NCBI GenBank assembly: GCA_947466555.1 | Contig: CANIFK010000067.1 | Location: 1 to 12,533, forward strand | Length of the DNA stretch: 12,533 bases | DNA from: Acidobacteriota bacterium | Lineage (GTDB): Bacteria > Acidobacteriota > Terriglobia > Bryobacterales > Bryobacteraceae | Reading direction: 5' to 3' | Shown here: positions 1 through 5,313 of the stretch, in pieces | Position numbering within the stretch: the first letter of the stretch is position 1 | Layout: every line of letters starts with the position of its first letter | Notes under the pieces: model-generated | Seen by the model: the letters and a program-made list of their open reading frames with translations, nothing else | Database searches by the model: none | What the model was told of the DNA's origin: nothing | Made by a program: the position numbers and the translations under genes

Positions 1-185
1 CGCTGAACCGCGCTGGCCCCTGTTGCCGTGCCAGCCGGTTGGCCTGGCGCGTCGCCTGCAAGTCTTTGCTTCTCTCACTGGACTGGGCACTCGACTGGGC
101 CGGCGAGTAGGCTTCCCGGCAATGGCAGCTATTCCCTATGCGATTCGACATACTATCTGCCTTATCGGAGTGGGAATAGAGTGTT
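1..185. other. Left-edge segment without a recognisable gene
   Basis: I recognise no gene here. On the minus strand an ATG at 151-149 opens a frame that runs off the left edge (about 50 codons); the weak purine stretch GATAAGG lies about 8 nt before it. Its predicted start is rich in Ala, Gln and Ser and contains two copies of the tetrapeptide AQSS, encoded by an in-phase 12-bp tandem repeat (GACTGGGC at 81-88 and 93-100 on the plus strand). It matches no family I know, so it may be a gene fragment or noncoding. An 8-bp inverted repeat (129-136 with 172-179, 35-nt loop) lies just downstream of the acylphosphatase stop but has no T-tract, so it is a poor terminator candidate. G and C are nearly balanced in the first 120 bases (43 C, 40 G by hand count), unlike the C-rich plus strand of most of the window. 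Confidence 0.3.
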
Positions 186-455
186 TTAGCGAATGTGAAA
201 GGAATTCTGCCGGGCAACCGGAGATTCTTCCAGAACTTCCACATCCCGCACCTCGCCCCACCGCGGCCCCTGCCACAGCCGCCCCTGCAAAGCGTCCAAC
301 GCCTCCGCCGACCCCTGCGCAAACGCCTCCACCCGCCCGTCATCCAGATTCCGCACCCAGCCGTCCAGACGCAACTCCACCGCCTCCCGCTGCACAAACC
401 GGCGGAAGCCCACCCCCTGCACCCGCCCCCGTACCAACCAGCGGCGCGCCTGCAT
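186..455 (-). CDS. acyP: Acylphosphatase
   Basis: Small cytosolic enzyme that hydrolyses carboxyl-phosphate bonds of acyl phosphates. The 89-residue product has the usual family length and carries the signature in order: GRVQGVGFRRF at residues 10-20 and GWVRNLDDG at 32-40. By family knowledge R18 binds the phosphate and N36 orients the catalytic water. I place the start at ATG 455-453. A TTG two codons upstream is in frame and would add two residues. The pyrophosphatase stop lies 7 nt upstream of the ATG on the same strand, so the two genes are very likely co-transcribed. There is no good Shine-Dalgarno, which is consistent with coupling. Codon use is strikingly G-ending (8 Leu codons: 4 CTG, 4 TTG, no CTC), the opposite of the plus-strand genes. 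The family call is secure; the physiological substrate is not known from sequence. Confidence 0.93.
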   Translation of the reverse strand: MQARRWLVRGRVQGVGFRRFVQREAVELRLDGWVRNLDDGRVEAFAQGSAEALDALQGRLWQGPRWGEVRDVEVLEESPVARQNSFHIR

Positions 456-462
456 GCCCAAA

Positions 463-1026
463 CTACCCGGCCGCTTCCTGCTTCTCTTTCTTCAAGTCCA
501 GATACCGCGCCCGCGATTCAGTAATCGCCTTCCGCGCCTCCGGCGGCCCGCCCCAGCCTTCCATCTTCGGAACCACACCCTGCAGTTCCTTATAAATAGT
601 GAAGAAGTGCTCGATCTCCCGCCGGACGTGCGGAAAGATCTGGTCCAGCGTATGGATCTGGTCGTAGCGAGGATTCCGAGTCGGCACCGCGAGAATCTTC
701 TCATCGACGCCCATCTCATCGGCCATGTACAACACGCCCACCGGACGGCTCTCAATCAGGCAGCCCGTAAAGCTCGGCTCATTCACCAGGCACAACACGT
801 CGATCGGGTCACCGTCGCCGGCCATCGTCCCTGGGATAAATCCGTAGTCACCCGGATAATGCATCGGCGAATACAGCGCCCGGTCCAACCGGAAAACCCC
901 CAGCTTGCCGTCGTACTCAATCTTGTTCCCGGAGTTCTTCGGGATTTCAATAATGACGCGGACTATCTCCGGGCAGTCCGGGCCCGGATCGATATCGTAC
1001 AGCGAAAAGTTGGGAATCACATTCAA
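463..1026 (-). CDS. ppa: Family I inorganic pyrophosphatase
   Basis: Soluble enzyme splitting pyrophosphate to two phosphates with Mg2+, pulling biosynthetic reactions forward. From a TTG start at 1026-1024 the product is 187 residues, close to the bacterial family norm of about 175-180. The family signature DGDPIDV is at residues 71-77, with metal-binding aspartates D71, D73 and D76. Other conserved active-site residues appear in order: E27 (in EIPK), K35, E37, R49 and Y61, followed by the DEMGVDEK segment and a C-terminal HFF-YK block. The frame stays open upstream to an ATG at 1128, but those extra 34 residues look unlike the family and would cover a candidate promoter. The TTG puts MNVIPNFSLYDIDPG at the N-terminus. 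A GTG at 1020-1018 is the alternative. No clear ribosome binding site precedes either. It is transcribed divergently from mraZ and followed closely by acyP. Confidence 0.94.
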   Translation of the reverse strand: MNVIPNFSLYDIDPGPDCPEIVRVIIEIPKNSGNKIEYDGKLGVFRLDRALYSPMHYPGDYGFIPGTMAGDGDPIDVLCLVNEPSFTGCLIESRPVGVLYMADEMGVDEKILAVPTRNPRYDQIHTLDQIFPHVRREIEHFFTIYKELQGVVPKMEGWGGPPEARKAITESRARYLDLKKEKQEAAG

Positions 1027-1075
1027 AGGGTAGCAAATTCGGGGTAATGGGGGTACGGGGAAGCGCGCTTCGCCG

Positions 1076-1103
1076 ATTGTTCGCCCTTTTAGACGCAAGA
1101 CAA
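1076..1103 (-). promoter_or_regulatory. Candidate promoter for ppa-acyP
   Basis: On the minus strand TTGTCT (1103-1098) is followed after 16 nt by AACAAT (1081-1076). Each hexamer matches the sigma-70 consensus at 4 of 6 positions. This would start transcription near 1069, leaving about 40 nt of leader before the TTG start at 1026. That agrees with choosing the TTG over the upstream ATG at 1128. It was found by eye and is unproven. Confidence 0.3.
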
Positions 1104-1111
1104 AAGAAAGA

Positions 1112-1150
1112 CGGGACTTAGCCCCCAAAAAAAGGCGGGACTACCCCCAA
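1112..1150. repeat. Two imperfect direct repeats, CGGGACT(T)A(G)CCCCCAA
   Basis: The units lie at 1112-1128 and 1136-1150, start to start 24 bp, and differ only by two single-base insertions (T and G) in the first. They are separated by an A-rich run. Each unit has GGG and CCC blocks that could form a tiny hairpin. The role is unknown: it could be a dispersed intergenic repeat or a protein-binding site between the divergent promoters. Confidence 0.55.
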
Positions 1151-1157
1151 GAAGCCC

Positions 1158-1187
1158 TTGTATCGGGGGGCCTTTGGAGTCTATCCT
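1158..1187 (+). promoter_or_regulatory. Weak candidate promoter for the mraZ operon
   Basis: TTGTAT (1158-1163) and TATCCT (1182-1187) are spaced by 18 nt and match the sigma-70 hexamers at 3 of 6 and 4 of 6 positions. The start site would fall near 1194, placing the MraZ boxes just downstream of it. That is the arrangement described for the E. coli dcw promoter. The match is weak and other starts are possible. Confidence 0.2.
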
Positions 1188-1202
1188 TGTGAAGTGGAAT
1201 TG

Positions 1203-1219
1203 AAAGTGGGCGAAAGTGT
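1203..1219 (+). promoter_or_regulatory. MraZ operator: two AAAGTG[G/T] boxes
   Basis: AAAGTGG (1203-1209) and AAAGTGT (1213-1219) are direct repeats with exactly 10-bp spacing, one DNA turn, and a 3-nt spacer. A third degenerate copy, GAAGTGG, sits at 1191-1197, slightly out of phase. The form AAAGTG[T/G] with 3-nt spacers matches the MraZ site described in Mollicutes and resembles the TGGGN repeats at 10-bp period in E. coli. The boxes end 18 nt before the mraZ ATG, so bound MraZ could block transcription of the whole cluster, including its own gene. Confidence 0.72.
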
Positions 1220-1237
1220 CACTCAGGGGAAATCTTT

Positions 1238-1723
1238 ATGATTGACCTTGGCAAAGGAGCTGCCGACAAGCAGCCCCTCGGCAAGTTCGAAACCCGCTGC
1301 GACGAAAAGGGCCGCATTCGCCTCCCTGGCTCCTGGCTGCATTTCTTCACTCATGACCTTAAAGATAACAGAGCGTTTGCCACTTCTCTCGATGGATCCG
1401 TCGTACGCATCTACCCGGAATCCATCTGGCGCCACAACCTCGCCATCTTTGAAGAGGCCAGCGAACACTCCGCCGAAGTCGAACACCTCCTTAATCTCGC
1501 CAACCACTACGGCACCGAAACCGACCTCGATGCCAACGGACGCATCCTCCTCTCCCAGGACCTTCGCTCCGAACTCGGCCTCCTCGGCGACCTCGTCGTC
1601 GGCACTGGCAAAAAGGGTGTCATCCACGTCTACCGCAAGGCCGACCACGAAGCCCTCATCAAGAACGCAAAATCTGTCGCTCCCGACGTTATTCAAACTC
1701 TCACCCGTTTAGGGATGCGGTAA
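1238..1723 (+). CDS. mraZ: Transcriptional regulator MraZ
   Basis: DNA-binding repressor of the dcw cluster that forms ring-shaped oligomers. The 161-residue protein has the two expected SpoVT/AbrB-like (swapped-hairpin) halves, each marked by the family's D-x-x-G-R element: DEKGR at residues 22-26 and DANGR at 98-102. Its length is close to the usual 145-160. The ATG at 1238 is preceded by a strong AGGGGA Shine-Dalgarno. It is the first gene of the plus-strand operon, and AAAGTG[G/T] boxes directly upstream fit autoregulation. The stop is followed by rsmH after 9 nt, with the rsmH ribosome binding site overlapping the mraZ TAA. Codon use is strongly C-ending like the rest of the operon except rsmH. 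Confidence 0.95.
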   Translation: MIDLGKGAADKQPLGKFETRCDEKGRIRLPGSWLHFFTHDLKDNRAFATSLDGSVVRIYPESIWRHNLAIFEEASEHSAEVEHLLNLANHYGTETDLDANGRILLSQDLRSELGLLGDLVVGTGKKGVIHVYRKADHEALIKNAKSVAPDVIQTLTRLGMR

Positions 1724-1732
1724 AGGCAATGA

Positions 1733-2602
1733 ATGCAACACGTCTCAGTCATGCCGGCGGAAACCCTGGAGGCACTCCAGCTGCAGAGCGGTTTCTCTGC
1801 GCTCGACTGCACCCTCGGTCTCGCGGGCCACGCGCGGCTCATCAGCGCCGCCGTCGGTCCCTCCGGGCACGTGTATGCCTGCGATACGGATTCCGAATCG
1901 ATCGTCCTGGCCAAAGCCAATCTGGTCGATGCCCCCAGCCCCGTCACCATTCTGCACACACCCTTCTCGCATGCCCGGCAGGCTCTGGACCAAAGCGGGA
2001 TGACAGCCAAGGTCGATGCCCTACTCGCCGACTTCGGGACCAGCATGATGCATTTCCAAACGCCGGAGCGCGGCTTCAGTCTGATGCACGACGGCCCGTT
2101 GGACATGCGGCTCGACAGGACCTCGGACACCGAAACAGCAGCCGACCTGGTCAACGGTCTGGCCGAAAAAGAATTAGCGAATTTGATCTACACCACTGGA
2201 GAAAGGAGAAGTCGAGCAATAGCCAGAGCACTGGTGCGGGCACGCCCGATTGTGACAATGCATCAATTTGCATCGGTCATTCTCGCGGCCGTGCCCCGTA
2301 CCGGAAAACTGCATCCGGCCACGCTTTCGGCTCTCAGTCTCCGTATCGCGGTGAACAACGAGTATCAGGAAATCGACACGCTGATCAACGAACTTCCCTC
2401 GCTGGTTCGCCCCGGCGGACGAGTGGCGTTCATCACCTTTCACTCGGGCGAGGACCTCATTGCCAAAACCGGTACACGCCGATTGGCAAAAGAGGGCAAG
2501 GCCAAGTTGATCAACAAACACGTTCTTATACCCACGCCGGAGGAAGTCCGGCGCAACCCAGCCAGCCGCAGCGCCAAAATGCGGGTGCTGGAAATGCTCT
2601 GA
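1733..2602 (+). CDS. rsmH: Divergent RsmH-type 16S rRNA (cytosine-1402-N4) methyltransferase
   Basis: By family, an SAM-dependent enzyme that methylates C1402 of 16S rRNA in the ribosomal P site. The 289-residue product (usual about 310) has the recognisable skeleton: CTLGLAGH at residues 26-33 (SAM loop), ERGFS before DGPLDMR at 120-126, HPAT at 194-197, LRIAVN, FHSGED at 236-241, and a C-terminal NP-SRSAK-RV block. Several normally near-invariant positions differ. The SAM loop is GLAGH rather than GxGGH, the DLGVSSPQLD segment reads DFGTSMMHFQ (100-109), HPATRTFQ reads HPATLSAL, and FHSLEDR reads FHSGEDL. The start ATG at 1733 has AAAGG (1722-1726) overlapping the mraZ stop. Codon use is unlike its neighbours (35 Leu codons: 14 CTG, 12 CTC; Arg includes AGG, AGA and CGA). 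The gene is intact, but activity cannot be assumed. Position and motifs make the family call firm. Confidence 0.85.
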   Translation: MQHVSVMPAETLEALQLQSGFSALDCTLGLAGHARLISAAVGPSGHVYACDTDSESIVLAKANLVDAPSPVTILHTPFSHARQALDQSGMTAKVDALLADFGTSMMHFQTPERGFSLMHDGPLDMRLDRTSDTETAADLVNGLAEKELANLIYTTGERRSRAIARALVRARPIVTMHQFASVILAAVPRTGKLHPATLSALSLRIAVNNEYQEIDTLINELPSLVRPGGRVAFITFHSGEDLIAKTGTRRLAKEGKAKLINKHVLIPTPEEVRRNPASRSAKMRVLEML

Positions 2603-2637
2603 TCTTTGGCAAAGCAACACGTAGGGGGAATTGAAGT

Positions 2638-3114
2638 ATGGCTTTCGGATGGATTTTTGAAAAGAAGAGCGGCGCCTCGCACCAGGCCCACTCCCGGACC
2701 CAGGCTGGCCGCTATCATCTACGGCCCATGCCGAACGAAGACATCCACGTCTTTGTGAAAAAAATCGACAACACGCGCGTCGTCCGCGAACAGGACCCCA
2801 AGGCCAACGCCTCGGCCTGGAAGACCATCTCGGTCGCCACCATGTTCGCCCTGCTCGTCGTCGGCCTCATCGTCCCGATCGCCAACAGCTATCTGGCCGG
2901 CTACACGGTCGCCGAAATCGAAAAGCAGAACAACCAGCTCGCCGCCCAGGTGGCCCGCTACTCCGTGCGCGAAAGCGAACTCACCAGCCTCGAAGCGCTC
3001 GCCCGCGCCGCCAAGAACCAGAAGTTCATCGACCCCACGCCTGAAAGCATGGTCGTCTTGAACGACACCCGCACCGGCACCGTTGCTCTCAACCGCAACC
3101 GCAACCGGCAATAA
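2638..3114 (+). CDS. ftsL: FtsL-like cell division protein
   Basis: Predicted bitopic divisome scaffold. FtsL proteins pair with FtsB through a periplasmic coiled coil and help activate FtsW-FtsI. The 158-residue protein has a basic, hydrophilic cytosolic tail of about 63 residues, one membrane segment at about 64-86 (rich in Val, Leu, Ile and Ala), then a likely coiled coil at about 90-125, and a short polar tail ending in repeated Asn-Arg. FtsL has little sequence conservation, so the call rests on this topology and on its place between rsmH and ftsI. The cytosolic tail is longer than in E. coli FtsL (121 residues in all). The ATG at 2638 has a good AGGGGG (2623-2628); the in-frame ATG at 2728 has none. 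It is followed by an unusually long 168-nt gap before ftsI. Confidence 0.8.
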   Translation: MAFGWIFEKKSGASHQAHSRTQAGRYHLRPMPNEDIHVFVKKIDNTRVVREQDPKANASAWKTISVATMFALLVVGLIVPIANSYLAGYTVAEIEKQNNQLAAQVARYSVRESELTSLEALARAAKNQKFIDPTPESMVVLNDTRTGTVALNRNRNRQ

Positions 3115-3157
3115 TTTTCGATTCGCGGACCGGACCTCCGACCGGCCTGGCGGAACA

Positions 3158-3187
3158 GGGCGCCGTTTTTCCCCCGAAACGGCGCCC
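3158..3187 (+). other. Perfect 11-bp hairpin in the ftsL-ftsI gap
   Basis: GGGCGCCGTTT (3158-3168) is the exact reverse complement of AAACGGCGCCC (3177-3187), with an 8-nt loop that can close by one further G-U pair. It sits 43 nt after the ftsL stop and 95 nt before the ftsI start, in the only long gap of the operon. No U-tract follows (the next bases are CGCCTTCTTCC), so it is not a standard intrinsic terminator. It could be an RNA processing or stability element, an attenuator, or a protein-binding dyad. Confidence 0.75.
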
Positions 3188-3282
3188 CGCCTTCTTCCAG
3201 TCCTGGAGCGAGCCCAGCCCGCGCAAACCGCAACCGTAGTAAAACCTCCCCCCCAAACATCCGTGATCAATAAGGAGCGCCC

Positions 3283-5307
3283 ATGGAAACGACGGTAGAG
3301 CCGCAAGCACAACGGCGGCTAACCCTCGTGGCGTGGTTTGGTGTCATCTGGGGAGTCGTTCTGATCGCCCGCCTGATTCACCTCCACGTCATCGAGCATG
3401 ATTCTCTTCGCCAGATAGCCAAGAGCCAGCAGGAACATAAAGTGGATGTGCCCGCCGCTCGCGGCACCATCTATAGCGGTGGCGAAGGCGGCGGCCCGCT
3501 GGCCCTCTCCGTCCCCGTTCGCCGCGTCGCCATCAACCCCCTCCGCGTCCAGGACGGCGGCGAACCCTTTGTCGCCACCGTTCTCAACGGCCTCATCGGC
3601 ATCGATGCCGACGCCCTTGCCAAGGAAATCCACGAAGCCAAATACCCCTCCGATGGCGGCCCCCGCAAAGGCTATCTCGTCGTCAAGGAAGACGCCTCCA
3701 ACGAAGAGATCAACCGCCTTCGCCAAAGCAAGCTCGACATCTTCACCATCGAAAACACCTACCGTCGCGAATACCCCAAAGGCTCTCTCGCCTCCCACGT
3801 CCTCGGCTGGGTGAACCGCGAAGGTCACGGCGACGCCGGCATCGAACGCGGCCTCGAACAGGAACTCGCCGGCGTCCCCGGACGCATGCACATGCTCCGC
3901 GACTCCCGCAATCGCGACTACTACGGCGAAGTCATCAACGAAGAGAAGCCCGAACCCGGCCTCCACATCACCCTCACCATCGATGAAGCCATCCAGTACG
4001 CCGCCGAAAAGGCTCTGAAAACCGCCATCGAAGAGGAACACGCCCCCTCCGGCACCGTCGTCGTCCTCAACCCCAAAACCGGCGACATCCTGGCCATGGC
4101 CAGCTACCCCTCCTTCGACCCGCGCGAAAAGCCGAAAAACGACAACGAAATGCTGGAGCGGATGAACCTCACCATCTCCGCCCCCTTCGAACCCGGCTCC
4201 GTCTTCAAGGCCATCACCGTCGCCGCCGCCCTCGAAACCACGCGCCTCCGCCCGGAGACCATCATCAACTGCGGCAACGGCATCATCAAACTCCCCGGCC
4301 GCGTCGTCCACGATCACGACTCCTACTCCGCCCTGCCCATGACCATGGTGCTCGCCAAGTCCTCCAACGTCGGCGCCATCAACATCGGCCTCACCGTGAA
4401 AAACCAGCCCATGTACGATTACATGCGCAAGTTCGGCTTCGGCGACAAAACCAACATCCCCCTCCCCGGCGAATCCGGCGGCAAAGTCCACCCCGTTCGC
4501 GACTGGACCGCCGCCTCCATGGGCTCCATCGCCATGGGCCATGAAATGATGGTGACGCCCCTCCAACTCGCCCAGGCCTTCGGCGTCATCGCCAACAACG
4601 GCTTCCTCGTGCGCCCCCGCATCGTCAAGGCGCGCACCAACGCCGCCACCGGCAAGAAGGAAATGATGCCCCCCGCCCAGCCGGAAAACCGCATCAAACC
4701 GGAAACCGCCATTGAACTCCGCCGCATGCTGGAGCAGGTCGTTCTCGAAGGCACCGGCAAACTCGCCCGCCTGAAGAAGGGCTACACCGTCGCCGGCAAA
4801 ACCGGCACCGCGCAGATGGTCGACGCCCGCACCGGCAAGTACCTCCACCGCTACAACTCCTCCTTCGTCGGCTTCGCTCCCGTTGCCGATCCGCAGATCG
4901 TCGTCGCCGTCACCATCAACGGTTCGTATAAGTACGGCGGCGCCACCGCCGGCCCGGTCTTCCGCGAAGTCGCCGGCGCCGCCCTCCGCACCCTCGGCGT
5001 GCAGAAGGATCTCATCGAAGAGGAACCGGCCGCCAAGCCCGAACCCGAACCCAGCCGCGAACCCGTTGCCCGCCCGCAGTTGGCCGTCAACACCCCCGCG
5101 CCTGAACCCGCGCCCGTCGACCCCGCGCTCGCCAATGGCCCCAAAACGCCCGACTTCCAGGGCCTCACCATGCGCGCCGTCCTCGCCAAATCCGCCAACG
5201 AAGGCTGGAAGGTGGAGGCCGTCGGCCGCGGCATCGCCCGCGTCCAGGAGCCCACTCCCGGCACCCCCGTTGCCAGCAAACGCGTACGAGTCGTCTTCCG
5301 TCCCTAG
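3283..5307 (+). CDS. ftsI: Septal peptidoglycan transpeptidase FtsI/PBP2 class with C-terminal PASTA domain
   Basis: Class B penicillin-binding protein that cross-links septal peptidoglycan in the periplasm as the partner of FtsW. The 674-residue product has a short cytosolic start, one membrane anchor (about 13-34), a PBP dimerisation region (about 50-220), then the transpeptidase domain. The catalytic motifs are all present: SVFK with nucleophile S306 and K309, SSN at 360-362, and KTGT at 506-509. A Pro/Glu/Ala-rich linker (about 577-622) leads to one PASTA domain (about 623-674), which E. coli FtsI lacks but some Firmicutes homologues such as SpoVD have. By family knowledge PASTA domains may contact peptidoglycan or other divisome proteins. 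The ATG at 3283 has a strong AAGGAG (3273-3278). The stop directly abuts murE. The position after ftsL favours FtsI over an elongation PBP2. Confidence 0.95.
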   Translation: METTVEPQAQRRLTLVAWFGVIWGVVLIARLIHLHVIEHDSLRQIAKSQQEHKVDVPAARGTIYSGGEGGGPLALSVPVRRVAINPLRVQDGGEPFVATVLNGLIGIDADALAKEIHEAKYPSDGGPRKGYLVVKEDASNEEINRLRQSKLDIFTIENTYRREYPKGSLASHVLGWVNREGHGDAGIERGLEQELAGVPGRMHMLRDSRNRDYYGEVINEEKPEPGLHITLTIDEAIQYAAEKALKTAIEEEHAPSGTVVVLNPKTGDILAMASYPSFDPREKPKNDNEMLERMNLTISAPFEPGSVFKAITVAAALETTRLRPETIINCGNGIIKLPGRVVHDHDSYSALPMTMVLAKSSNVGAINIGLTVKNQPMYDYMRKFGFGDKTNIPLPGESGGKVHPVRDWTAASMGSIAMGHEMMVTPLQLAQAFGVIANNGFLVRPRIVKARTNAATGKKEMMPPAQPENRIKPETAIELRRMLEQVVLEGTGKLARLKKGYTVAGKTGTAQMVDARTGKYLHRYNSSFVGFAPVADPQIVVAVTINGSYKYGGATAGPVFREVAGAALRTLGVQKDLIEEEPAAKPEPEPSREPVARPQLAVNTPAPEPAPVDPALANGPKTPDFQGLTMRAVLAKSANEGWKVEAVGRGIARVQEPTPGTPVASKRVRVVFRP

Positions 5308-5313
5308 GTGCGT

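Larger units (their letters stand above)
1027..1237. other. Divergent intergenic region between ppa and mraZ
   Basis: This 211-bp stretch separates the two divergently transcribed operons and must hold both promoters. It contains a candidate ppa promoter, an imperfect 24-bp-period repeat (1112-1150), a weak candidate mraZ promoter, two MraZ-type boxes, and the mraZ Shine-Dalgarno (AGGGGA at 1225-1230, 7 nt before the ATG). A possible extra hairpin pairs CAAG 1148-1151 with CTTG 1157-1160, inside a CCCC/GGGG clamp (1144-1147 with 1165-1168). I see no coding sequence supported by family resemblance. Confidence 0.7.

Noticed and set aside
129..179. 8-bp inverted repeat after acyP as a terminator
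   Set aside because: The loop is 35 nt and no T-tract follows on the minus strand.
23..595. Plus-strand frame of 190 codons at the left edge
   Set aside because: From about 186 it is antisense to acyP and ppa and becomes Pro/Ala-rich. The first part matches no family.
1027..1128. Extended start of ppa at ATG 1128
   Set aside because: The extra 34 residues do not resemble the family N-terminus and cover a candidate promoter. The TTG at 1026 gives the normal length.
1729..2634. A 301-codon frame overlapping rsmH in another phase
   Set aside because: Arg/Gly/Ser-rich with no motifs, while the overlapping rsmH frame has recognisable methyltransferase motifs and a placed ribosome binding site.
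3158..3187. Reading the ftsL-ftsI hairpin as an intrinsic terminator
   Set aside because: No T-tract follows the stem, and ftsI downstream has no evident promoter of its own.
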